Shown here piece by piece: positions 43,261 to 53,590 of a DNA stretch of 64,000 nucleotides (position 1 is the first letter of the stretch; the number at the start of each line of letters is the position of its first letter). The notes under the pieces are model-generated. The model saw only the letters and a program-made list of their open reading frames with translations. It did not search any database and was not told the origin of the DNA. The position numbers and the translations under genes were made by a program. The stretch comes from Paratrimastix pyriformis (taxonomy: Eukaryota; Preaxostyla; Paratrimastigidae): assembly GCA_027972325.1 (NCBI GenBank), contig JAPMOS010000004.1, positions 434,001 through 498,000 of the forward strand. Reading direction: 5' to 3'.

Positions 43261-44908
43261 CAACAGACCCTGATAGAGAGCCACTTCGCCCTCCAAAGTG
43301 GAAACCTGAACCTTGAGGCTCTCGATTTCTCGCTCCGCCTTTTGAAGTAGGATTTTCAACTCGCCCACGGAGTATTCCTGGTTCACCTTGGCTTGGTTCT
43401 TGATTGTCTTCGCGCTGCAAGTGGAGAAGGAGGGAGAGTGCCATCACCACCCGATCATGGCTCATCTCACCCACCCCATCCCCGCTCCCCATCCCTCCCC
43501 GCTCCGCCCCATCCATCCCCGCTCCCCATCCCTCCCCGCCCCCCATGACTTCCTCCTGCAGACCGAGCACCAAAGCGCATAGTGGAGAGCGTCTCAATGT
43601 CGTTGGTCGTGGAAGAACTCGCACAAATAATCAGAGTCGTCCGCGAGTTGCCACCAATACTGTCTTGCAAAATGCGAGTCAGCCTCGAGTCGCGATAGGG
43701 AATGTGCGTTGCCTACAAGATCCCAAAGGGCGAAGTCCGGCGATGGGATCCAAACGGGAAAGACCTTGCCATCAGTCAGGGCGTTGATGACATTCCCCAG
43801 GCACGTCAGCGAGAGGTTGATCTTCTTGGCCTCTTCAAGACGTTGGCCTTCGGCATGTGTTGTGGCGATCTTGAAGAAAGGTGAGAAGCGACGATCACGT
43901 GGAACAGACCTTCTCCGACCCTGCCAGATCAACCAGATAGAACCGACCCGATTTTTGAGAGAGCGTTACCACGTCCTTTTGGGAGACGGTCAACATAAAG
44001 AGCGAGTGCGACCGAGAGGAACCCTCGTTCATTCCTGTCCTCCAAGAAGATGAAGGGCCGAGCTGGGAGAACGGGCAGACCTGTGGCGGCTACGACTCTG
44101 TTCCGCCCGCCTTGCTCGAGGAGCTGGAAAATATCTTGCTCTTGGGTCACATAGACTTCCGAGCAGCCCGCTATATACACCCCCCGGGCCTTATCCTCGT
44201 GTATCTCCAGGTTTGAATTCGACGCTAGGGGGGGGAGGCCGGGTCAGGGACCCGTGGGATGGGAAGGCGGACGGTCGAGGAGATCTCGGATACGTTCCAT
44301 GTAAATCTCAACGTACTGGATCTTGAGCGTGAATTCGACCGTCTCGGGGGCTGCGTTCATCCCCTCGAAAAGCCTGCGGTGGTGAGCCGCCCGCCTCCCT
44401 TCAAGAAAGCTTACGGACCTATACACCATCCGAGGAGTGATGCCTCTGAGCTCTTCATTTGCGATGTCCGGGCCCTGATTTGCGTGAGGGGAAGGCTACT
44501 CGTAGGAGTTCAGACCATCATGGTGTGCGTTTTCCCACTGCTTGTCTGACCATAGGCCAAAACGGAACCATTATATCCATTCAGCACATCGTCAACGACA
44601 GGACGAGCAACGATGTCAAAAACCTCTGCTTGAGTGGACGTCATTTGGAAAACATGGTCAAATTGGAAGTCGCGTTTGCCCTCGCCACGGGACTGGAAGA
44701 TGCACAAGATGGGATGAAAAGACATAGAATTGTGAAACAGACAATAATAGAAACACCCTTGCCATCGGGCGTCACGGCCACGCAGGGCTTGCCCCCCTTC
44801 GATAACTCGAGGCGGTTGAGGGGGCGAAACCGAGCAATAACCTTTGAAAAGATTAACAACAGTTAGCATAATGGGCACGCCAACCTTGATAGAAGCGTCG
44901 GCCGACAC
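43228..44908 (-). CDS. Kinesin motor protein (kinesin-1-like)
   Basis: Minus-strand exons, with introns of about 40-65 nt, assemble a complete motor domain: [12 protein letters not shown], the P-loop in [43 protein letters not shown], switch [10 protein letters not shown], switch [25 protein letters not shown] and [20 protein letters not shown]. After the motor, a neck-like segment ([18 protein letters not shown], then a short coil) reaches a stop at 43228-43230. As read the protein has only about 400 residues, short for kinesin-1; a further 3' exon inside the HORMA region cannot be ruled out. It probably walks to microtubule plus ends. The first exon (SADASIK) has no in-frame ATG; the nearest candidate is GTG at 44906-44908, or an upstream exon is missing. 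The Cdc20-like gene lies 130 bp upstream on the same strand. Confidence 0.87.
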
Positions 44909-45037
44909 GGAGAGAATGAAATGGGGGGAAAAGAGACTCTTGTGGGATCAACCAACCTTTCCGCTGGTTAATGAGACTGCATCCGGCATCGCGCCTCACG
45001 ACAAAGAAGAGCCACCGGAACAGTCTACTTTCATCAC

Positions 45038-46960
45038 TCATCTTATTTCGAGTGCAGATGACTGGGTTTCAATAATTTCAGATGCGGCTTCTTTAAATAA
45101 CCTCCATACTCGCATGGTCTCGTCTTCCCCGAGGCTAGCCACTTGTTGGAGTCCTCGGGTTCCGCTTGACGGGCAAGGGTTAGGTACCAAATGGTATACT
45201 CGACCATCGTGACCTCTGAGTTCCTCCAGGAAAGTCACTCGAATCAGTCCGCTTTCTGACTTCTTTTCTGTCATCGGCGAAGTTCCCGGAGTTGGCCCGT
45301 CAACTGCTTTTTCCCGCAGACTTGGCGTCATCGGAAGCATTGGAATGCGTCCGTGGGGGAGACTTGTCTTGCCCCGCGATGGCGGAGTCTGCGGTGATGA
45401 AGACGATCCACCGGCACGCCGAATGGCAGAAGGGCTGGTAATCGCAAAAAGTCCTGGGATGGGGATAGAATCAATTTGGATCCGCCTTGAAGAAGGCGGA
45501 AACGGACCGTTTTCCGTTCGGGGCGTCTTCGGGCTGATCCTCGGAGACACCGTCGCAAGAGGATCGCGCTTTCGAATGACGGGGGTCTCTGGGGAGCTCC
45601 GCGGAGTTGTCGGAAAGAGCTGACGAATGAGAAGTGCCGGGGATTGTGCAGATGGTGACCGGTTGGCACTTACGGGAGTGTCTCCTAATCCGGGAGGAGG
45701 GGCTCTTCTCTGAGGGGTGGTTGCGGTTGGTGGAGCCGCCTCCTGTCGCCTGGGTTCGTCGTGGCTCTGGTGCTGATCCGCTGCCTGTTCCTTGCCGGCT
45801 TCCCACGCCTTCTGCCACCAGGCAGCACCAGCGGCCTCGGGGTCCTCGAACCGGGCATGGAGCATCTGGGAATACACGGACGGCTGATCGCCGCTTGGGG
45901 GGATACAGGCAGGAGCGCTCACCGGAGGTTGGGCAGGCAGCCGGCCCATCTCCCAAACAGTGATGCTGTTCCTGGGGTACCCGTGCGCCAAGGCGAACTC
46001 CGTCCCCGCCCGGCTCCAGACGGCCCCGCTGATCTGAGCCCCCGTGTCCGAGGCAAACCGCAGCTCGCAGGCAGTGGGGCCCACATCCCACACACGCACC
46101 GTGCGATCGGCCATGCCGCCACCTATCAGCAGCGGTGAGCTGGCGGCTCGAGGATGCCGACAGACCCGTGAGAAGACAGGCCGGGTCGATGGGGGACCAG
46201 GCCAGGGCCTTGACGGCTGCCCGGTGCTCGGCCACCCGGTGGAGGGGCTCGTCGAAGCGCCGGTCGTCCCAGACTTGCATGAGATTGTCGTTTCCTAGGG
46301 GACAAGGGTGATGGATGCAGGAAGCCCACCTGCGGGCGGACCTCCCGTGGCGAACATGCGGCTCTCGGCGTTCCAGCCCAGGCCGCAGACCTCGTGGCGG
46401 TGCCCACGGAGAGTCATCAGACGTGGATGGGCCAGCCTCAGGTCCAAATGAACGCTGGAATGGTCGCCTGATCCCGTACTCAGGATCTGCGTTGCCCCCG
46501 AGAGGTGTTTGCAGCCGGGGAGGAGGAGGGAGAGAGGGACGCGGGGTGGGCTTCCATCATCCCAGAGGGCGCACCCCGATGGGAGGTGTTCGCCCAATAT
46601 GGGGCCCTTCCACGAGAGGCAGTTGATGCGAGCCTGGTGCAGCTCGGGGATGTGCCGGATCATCTTGGCCTGGAAAAAGTCGTAGAGGTAGAGCGAACCC
46701 TTCGAAGTTCCCAACGCAAGCAAGTTCCCATCTGCTTGGAAACTAATCGATGTAATATTCTCCTCTGCTAACTTGAGAGCGAGCCCAATTGTTCCCGAAG
46801 AATTATCGAGGGTGTACAGCATATTTTCGATGGCGACCGCGATCACATCGGTAGAACTCCAGTCGATCAATGACAAATAGTAGTCTTTAATAATCCCATG
46901 GGCATCAAGGGAGTATTCGGAAAATCGGGAGACGGCCGTCTGAACAAATGCCTTTCACCG
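45038..46960 (-). CDS. Cdc20/Cdh1-type APC/C activator with an unusual internal insertion
   Basis: The first recognisable block is SLDAHGIIKDYYLSLIDWSS, the Cdc20/Fzr entry motif. WD40 blades follow (ENITSISFQADGNLLALGTS, HQARINCLSW, GHRHEVCGLGWN, EHRAAVKALAWSP, LLTGGGMADRTVRVWDV, GYPRNSITVWEMG). An insertion of about 220 residues, rich in TP and SP sites (TTPQRR, LFPTTPRSSPETP, SPRISPKTPR, SSPQTPPSRG), splits the last part of the propeller. The final blade is LEELRGHDGRVYH, then LGEDETMRVWRLF. The protein ends LEIR, matching the C-terminal Ile-Arg tail by which activators dock on APC3/Cdc27. It would recruit substrates to the anaphase-promoting complex. No C-box was found, and the N-terminal exon upstream of about 46955 is not resolved. 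It is divergent from TBCCD1 with roughly 100 bp between. Confidence 0.8.
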
Positions 46961-47057
46961 TTTCACAGAAACAACCCCTCCGGCCTCTGGGTGGGATTGA
47001 TTAGTGTGGGTTTGAATCCCTCGCATTCAGCAGACACCTGCTGTCTCCTGCCACTTT

Positions 47058-49847
47058 ATGGTGCAGGTTTGGCGTATCTTATCATGAAGATTCATCGCTC
47101 TATTTGTCCACACTTAGCTCTGGTTCAGGCAAGACCTGCTCGAATATGCGACCATACCCACTTCGCACACCACCCGATTCGATATTCAGAATCTATACTC
47201 GTTGAAACTATTGTGGAATTCCGAGTTTGGGGGTTCCGGTCAAATCAGGTCTGCTTTTCTCCGACGCTCTCACAGTCACTCTCGGCCCAGCCTCTCCTCT
47301 TGGATACAGCAAGCCCAGAGGCTGTTCAAGATGGGCGAGAAGACCTCCCGATTGTTTGTGTGTTCACAGTGTTGCCTTTCACCCACCCTTGCTTCCTCGA
47401 TAGGTACTTCGAATTTTTCCAACTGCTCTGCTGCGGCATTGTAGCCGGCAACTACACGGAGGTAGTGGACATGAACCAGTTCATCATTTTCCTCTTTCTG
47501 CAAGTGTGCGCCCACTGCTCCACCCGGCAAGTGCTCGGGGACTCGTGGCCCCAGGCCAACAGCACCCGTCCTCACCTGCAAGCCCTCCACAACCGGGCCG
47601 CCGAAGAGGCACAGCTCATGTCATTCATCAATGCGCACACTAAGGTCGGCGGGGTGCACCTGGCAGTGTGCATTGATCGCGGGGGGGAATTGCGCTCCTC
47701 GTCTGGCAGTGCATCCATCCTTCACGATGCCTCCTCCTCCTCCCCATCCTCCTCCTCCTCCTCCTCCTCCTCCTCCTCCTCCTCCTCCCCATCCTCCTCC
47801 CCCTCCCATCCTCTTTCCTTCCCCCGGTTTCTCCCCCGACCAGGACGCTCTTTTGATGCTGTCCCATCCCGGCCCGGGCGTGTCCCCGTCGCTCCTCTCG
47901 CCCGACGGGAAGATCAAGCCCGCCCTTGGAGGGTCGGGCTCCTTCTCGGCCGCCGTGCCGCTCGACCAGTTTTTCATACGGATGGAGGCATTCGACGCCC
48001 TGGGCGCCATCATTGGCGGCGGCCCCTCGTTCGCCACCGAGGTCAGTGCGACGGAATCCGTAAGGCGGGAGATGTGGGGTGTGGTGGGGTAGGTGGGGTG
48101 GCTGCTCCCGAGGTCGGCTGTGGGCTTCGCGCCCTCACCAGTTTTCGGGGTTTGGTCGCAGGCCCACCCCTTGAGCGGTTTGGCCCCCTTTTGGGACACC
48201 GACCCCACCCAGACGCCCTCGGTCCGAGTCGTCCTGGTCCGCCCCGGCCTTCCACTTCTGGTCCCTTTCACTCGCTCCTTCTTCTCCCGCCTCCCGACGC
48301 GATCTCTCGGGTCATCCAGGAATGGATGATGCAGCACCTGGGCCCCAACACCCACCGCTACCCGCCCCTCGTCCAGCCACTGGCCTCCGGGGGTGCCCCG
48401 AACCCATCCTCCCCTGACTCCCCCACCCCGACCACCCCCCACCGCGAGGGGGCCGGCTCCCCGCCCCGCTCGCCCTCCTTCTCCGGGCCGCCGTCGCCTC
48501 TGATGCCGTCCCTCCGCACAGGAGTGTCCCCGCATTCCCCCGCTCTGGGCTCGCCCGCCACCCGGCCCAGCTCCCCGCCATCCCCCCACAGGCCCACATC
48601 CCCCGGTCTGCTCCCATCCACTCCCCCTCACGCTTCCTCACTTTTCCGATTTCTCGATATGCCGTCATGCCCGGTGGGCAGTCACAGCCATGTACGCCCC
48701 AAGCCCTCTCCCAGGCGGGTCTGCTCCTGCATTCTGCCGGAACTCAGAACCGGACCCTCACCCTACGCCTTGTTCGGTGCCCTCATTGCTGGGCCTCGTC
48801 CCTCTGGTGGTGCGTGGGTCCCTGGTGTGGTTGGGGCAGGCCGCTGATTGTATGCGTGGCCAAGAAGACCGCCCTGCATACCCCCACCAACCAGCCCTCC
48901 TGCCGGGTGGTCGCCTGCAGCAAGGCCAACATCTACGTCCTGGCCTCCGTCCGGTCCGTGTCGGCTCTCCCTTGGGATTACCCCACAGCGGCGGCGCCGG
49001 TCAGATCGGCTCATCGGGCAAGGGCCGCTTGCGGGTTGCGGGATGCAGTGACTGCGCCGTTCTCTCCTGTGAGAACTGCACCATCTTCGTGGGGGCCGTG
49101 CGGACGGTCCTCTCGCTGGATCACTGCCAGCGCTGCACCGTTGTGGCTGCCTGTGGTCGCGTCCGGGTGAGGTCCGTTCTCGTGCCCTTGCCCTTGCGTG
49201 CCGTGCCCGGGGACTTCTTGACAGACGTGCTTGGGTGTGCTTCGGGCTTGGGTGATACTTCGGGCCTTGCCTTGGATTTTTCTTCATCGGGCCCCATTCT
49301 CATGGCGTCTCTCGGCTCCCCCTCCAGCAACTGCACGGAGACCGTCATCCACCTGCTGACGCCCTCGGGCCCCGTTATCTTCCCCTCAAACAAGGCCCTC
49401 CAGCTGGCCCCGTACAACAGCTGTTTCCCAGGCCTCACCACCTGCCTGGCGGTCTGCTTTCCCTGAAATGCCCCGCCCTCGATGCACGTTCGGTCGAGTG
49501 GCCACGACGCCTCATCTTCCCCGGGCCATTGTGGTGGTTTCGGGGGTGGCCCAGAGCGCTTGCCTCACCCCGGCGACATGCACGGCCTGGAACCGGGCAA
49601 TCGTCACCGAGTCGCACACCGAGAAGGCCAAGGGTCCGTCCGCGCCCGCCGACCGCATCGAGCGACCCCGTGGCTGGGCGGATGGTCCGGATCGGGTCGT
49701 TTCAACCCCTCCCATGTCCGCCCACAGTACCCGCGACCGAGGGCGACACTGAGGGGCAGCCCTACACGATTATGCCACCCGAGCGGTTCCACGCCTTCTA
49801 CGTACCTTTCATCACCCCCGGGGACACCACGGTCCGCCCGCGCCTCG

Positions 49848-49880
<33 letters not shown>

Positions 49881-50338
49881 ACCCACCCACCCACCCACCC
49901 AATTTGAGACGATCCTTCGTCTTTCCTCTCCGTCTCACACCCACCCATCCGGTCTCCACTCCGGCTCAGGAGAACCCGGCCCCGTTGCCCCCCGAGTACG
50001 CGGTGGCCGTGCAGGAGAAGGAGGCCACCATCGACGCCATGCGGCGCAACATCCGCGACGCGCACCTCGAGCCCGACGCCGAGCGGCGCCTGCAAGTGGC
50101 CATCCAGCGACGATTCAAAGTCCGTCCGACGCGCCCTACAGCCCCAACCTCCGAACGACCGATTCAGGCGAGGTGGAGGCGCAGTGGTGATGTCGCTTTT
50201 GTGTTCACTCGTTTCTCGGTGGGCGGGGCTGCCGTGCAGGAGTGGCTGGTCTCGTCAGGCAACATGCGTCAGATCAACGACCTGCTCCACATGGCCGAGA
50301 AGGGGGCCGAAGGCACCGGCGCTGTAAATAACCTTTGA
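47058..50338 (+). CDS. TBCCD1: TBCC domain-containing protein 1 (TBCCD1)
   Basis: A tiny first exon (MVQ, 47058-47066) splices to 47118 to give MVQLWFRQDLLEYA, matching the family N-terminus. Further blocks are SLSSWIQQAQRLFKMGEKTS, YFEFFQLL, and VVDMNQFIIFLFLQ. The middle (about 47.85-48.35 kb) includes AAVPLDQFFIRMEAFDALG. The TBCC beta-helix spans about 48.9-49.7 kb: VRSVSALGCSDCAVLSCENC, IFVGAVRTVLSLDHC, VIHLLTPSGPVIFPSNKAL, LAPYNSCFPGL. The tail is PERFHAFYVPF, EYAVAVQEKEATIDAMRRNI, EWLVSSGNMRQINDLL. TBCCD1 positions centrosomes or basal bodies and the Golgi in animals, algae and trypanosomes; it is related to tubulin cofactor C and RP2 but lacks a proven GAP role. Exons are separated by short introns, one with about 30 C (49850-49879). 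Confidence 0.85.
47725..47815. repeat. TCC trinucleotide repeat in a TBCCD1 intron
   Basis: Almost pure (TCC)n with a few CCATCC interruptions lies just upstream of an exon; it is polypyrimidine on the sense strand. Confidence 0.9.
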
Positions 50339-50485
50339 CCTCGGCGTTCCTCTCCCCACCATCCCACGACCGTGACGACGTAGTGCTCTCTGCCTCCTGC
50401 TCCTATTGCTTTTCGAACGACCGGCGAGTCTCAGGAACCCCTCTTGACAGCTGACCCTCGTTGACAGCCACCCTGAGGTCACAAA

Positions 50486-52550
50486 ATGGAAGAAATCGAT
50501 TCGGGTGAAGGATATATTGGATGGACAGAAGCACTCCAGTTGATCGGCACCACTATCACACCGAACCCGGCCGTTGTCACCAATCTCGAAGGGGCTGTCG
50601 GCCAAGTGGCATCTGAGGACCTTACATCGAAATTAAGCTGTCCTGATCACGCCACGTCCTTAAAAGATGGGTACGCCGTTGTCTCTGACGACATCGTAGA
50701 AGCATCTTCCGATCGCCCGGTCTCCCTCCGCTGCATAGGCGAGGCCTTCGCCGGCGTTCCCTTTTCGGGCTCGATTCCATCCGGTTCGTGCGTCCACATT
50801 ACGGCCGGCGCCTACATTCCCGATGGCGCCAACGCAGTCTGCGCTGGCGAGTTTTGTTCTCCCCTCGCCACGGCTGGGGTCTGCGGTGGCTCTTTCACGG
50901 CTGCACTTCTTTCCACCTCCAGACTGTTTCGATTCGGGCCAATGCTCGACCAGGCCGGAACATCCTCCCTGTGGGCGGGGACGTCACCCGGGGTGAGCTC
51001 CTCGTCAGGCGGGGCGAGAGGATCACGGCCCCCCACCTGGCCGTCCTGGCCGCGGGGGGCTTCACCGAAGTTCCCGTCTGTGGCTGTTCCCTTGGCCTTT
51101 CCTCCCTTGCGACTCCTTCGTGCAGGTCTACCGGCCATCCGCTGTGATGATCATCGCCATCGGGACAGTCTGGCCGCCCCCTCTGGCCGCTCGCCCGAAC
51201 TCATATATCCCGATGGTAGGAAATCGCTGCACTGGGGGATCGCCTCCTCCCCGGCCAGTTGTACGCCTCGAACCTGGCCCAGTGGTCCGTACACTGACCA
51301 GCCACCCATCTGTCAACACTGTAAACTGGACTGTACATCGTACACCGCACGCACGGCGCGCAACGGCCCGCCACACGGCTCTCACAGCAATGACACGCAA
51401 TGACACACAATGACACCGCAATGTCACCGCAATGACACGCAATGACACACGCAATGACACACGCAATGACACACGCAATGACACACGCAATGACACGCAA
51501 TGGCACGCAATGGCACACAATGACACGCAACGGCACACGTGGCATGTCGACATTCATGGACACAACCCACCTGGCACGCAGCATGGGGTGGTTGCGACAG
51601 TACGGCCTCCCTGTGCGAACTCGCGTCGTGCCCGACGACGGGCCGGCCATCCAGGGGGTCCTCGCGGAGGCCCTCCGGTCCGACATCGACTTTATCATCA
51701 CCAGTGGCGGGGTCTGGCCACAGCCCCCTTTTTTCACCCGCGGATCCGCCTGTCTGGCCATCAGTGAATCATCCGCTTCTTTCTTCTTCCAACTGCCCAG
51801 GCTTGGGGGAGCCTGCGCGACCTGGTTTTGGCCAACTTGGGGCAGATTGGCTGGCGACAGGTCCGTCTGTCAATTCCTGGCAGCTCCATCTCGAACCGCC
51901 CCGTCCCCGTCCCCCCGCGACAAGATTTTCTACCGGCTCCGGATGGGGCCCGGCAAAGGGACCGCCTTTGGGGTGGCCACCCGGCCGATGGGGGAGCCCT
52001 TACCCTCGGGGTGTCGCCCCGAAGTTCCCGTCATGTGCCTCCCAGGCGGCCCGCCCAGCAATGAGATGGCCTTCCTTCAGCTGGCCCTGCCCGCCATCAT
52101 GCGGCAGTCCGGTCTGTGCTCAGGTCCTGAGGGCCTCCGCCGATGAGACCCACCTCCACCCACCTCCACCCACCCCGCAGGCCTCTGCACGCGCCTCTTT
52201 CCCGAAATTCGTGCCGTCCTGACGGAACCACTGCAGGGTCGCGGCCGGGACTGGACCCAGTTCTTCCGAGTCTCCCTCGCCTCGGGACCGGATGGGGTTC
52301 TCCTGGCCACCCCATCGACAGCTGTAGGCGTTGGCTCGGGTTCGGCCCCCCGAAGGGGCCAGAGGCTGACAGAAATGGCCAAATCGCTGGCACTTGCACG
52401 ACTCCCCGAAGTCTGTCCCCGGATTCGTCCTCTCAGGCAGTCACAGCGGCTCTCTCTCTTCAGGGCGTAGAGTTTCTCGACAAAGGGTGCGCAGTCACCG
52501 TGCAAATCCTGAGCGCGCAGGCGCTGGCCTCTCCTCGGGGACCGGCGTGA
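50486..52550 (+). CDS. moeA: Molybdopterin molybdenumtransferase MoeA (gephyrin/Cnx1 E-domain type)
   Basis: Nine exons (50486-50878, 50923-51075, 51126-51167, 51220-51284, 51582-51711, 51801-51860, 51925-52111, 52181-52410, 52464-52550) close to 448 residues; every donor is GTCTG or GTCCG. MoeA inserts molybdate into (adenylylated) molybdopterin to form Moco. Signatures: SLKDGYAVVSDD, AFAGVPFSG, ITAGAYIPDGANAV, RPGRNILPVGGDVTRGE, ALGDRLLPGQLYASN, DDGPAIQGVL, FIITSGGAWG, MGPGKGTAFG, LPGGPPSNEMAFLQLALP, and domain IV LPEGVEFLDKGCAVTVQIL. It is a stand-alone E-domain with no fused MogA/G-domain. The GGVSxGDxD motif is replaced by GGAWGS, a departure at a conserved loop that may affect activity. 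mobA follows 48 bp downstream, which points to a Moco pathway cluster. Confidence 0.9.
51405..51535. repeat. CAATGACACG (10 bp) tandem repeat in a moeA intron
   Basis: At least ten copies of CAATGACAC(A/G)-type units fill most of intron 51285-51581, the longest in moeA. The sequence is purine/pyrimidine mixed and A-rich, unlike the C-rich introns elsewhere. Confidence 0.9.
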
Positions 52551-52598
52551 TGTTTATATCACCCCGGGTTGGTGCGGTGTTTTGTTGACACGCGCGCA

Positions 52599-53420
52599 AT
52601 GTTTTCCGATTTCACGGGAGTCATTCTCGCTGGTGGACAGGTCACAATAACTTCTCTCTCCACTTTTTCACCCGATGCAGAGTTCCAGAATGGGTTACGA
52701 TAAATTGCTTTGCGCCCTTCGATCAGGTGGCAGAAACTTGATTCAAACAACGACAGATATCATGTCCCGTCTTTTTTCCGAGGTTGTTATCATTGGACCG
52801 GGCGATCGCACCGACAGATTTGCTGGATGTACATTCACCCGATCACTGCCCGACAAGATGGCCAACGCTGGCCCCATGGGTGGCCTGGACACAGTCTGCA
52901 CGAAAGTCCTGGAAAGCGGTCACATTTTCCACATCAGGCGCTCTCCAGTATCACCACCCCGTATGCTTTCATCGTGTCAGCCGACATGCCATTTCTCTCA
53001 GAATCCTTTATACGGTACGAGTTGCGCGCGTTTCTGGAGCATCAGCCCGTGCCCAAGGCATTCATCCCCGTCACCCGAAGACCCGACCAGGACCATCGCG
53101 ACCAGGTCCCAAAGCACGGCTTCCGCGCCACGGAACGGCGGGCCCCGCTGCTCAGCCCGCCGCCCCCCGGGATGGCCATCGAGCCCCTCCATGCCGTGTA
53201 CGCGGCCTCCCTGGCGGAGACCGTGCACGCGTGTCTCGAGGCCCAGCAGCGCCAGCTGGTGCAGGCCATCGGGGCGCTGCCCCCCGGCCAGGTCGTCTGG
53301 TGGCCCTGGCAGCCGGCGCCCCCGGGGGTCTTCGACGGTGCCCCGGCGGACGACGTCTTCTTCAACGTCAACACGCCCGAGGACCTCCGTGCGGCCGCCA
53401 CCCGGCTCGGGCCGAGCTGA
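52599..53420 (+). CDS. mobA: Molybdenum cofactor guanylyltransferase MobA-like
   Basis: Three exons (52599-52640, 52681-52893, 52938-53420) close to 245 residues with introns of 40 and 44 nt. The first intron splits the nucleotide-binding signature, which splices to [18 protein letters not shown], the LAGGxSxRMGxDK motif of MobA. Next come [43 protein letters not shown] and the terminal [13 protein letters not shown]. MobA transfers GMP from GTP to Moco, giving the (bis-)MGD form used by bacterial enzymes of the DMSO-reductase family. Eukaryotes normally stop at Mo-MPT, so this gene is unexpected; two real spliceosomal introns argue that it is resident, not contamination. It may have come from bacteria together with moeA. 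It converges with NOP2. Confidence 0.88.
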
Positions 53421-53590
53421 TGCTGCTGGTCGCCGACACGAAAGGCGGCACGTGTTGGGAGTTCGGCTCGGAACAGTGGAAGAAGGGCGAGGACGGATGG
53501 CGAAGGGACTCGCTCTTTTGGGCTCGGAGAGAGGAAAACGGGGGGAAGAGAAGGGAGGATGGGGATGGTGCGGGAGGGGGTGGCCGCTTT

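Noticed and set aside
46898-48847. A 649-codon plus-strand open frame
   Set aside because: It reads across TBCCD1 exons and introns in one frame and includes the TCC repeat; only parts agree with the conserved protein, which needs splicing.
50812-51761. Minus-strand frames over the moeA intron repeat
   Set aside because: Translation is Cys/Val/Ser repeat (VSLRVSLR type) produced by the 10-bp array, antisense to a well-supported gene.
52599-53420. Bacterial contamination as the source of mobA, moeA and dsdA
   Set aside because: Each is interrupted by short introns with the same GTCTG/GTCCG donors as the surrounding eukaryotic genes.
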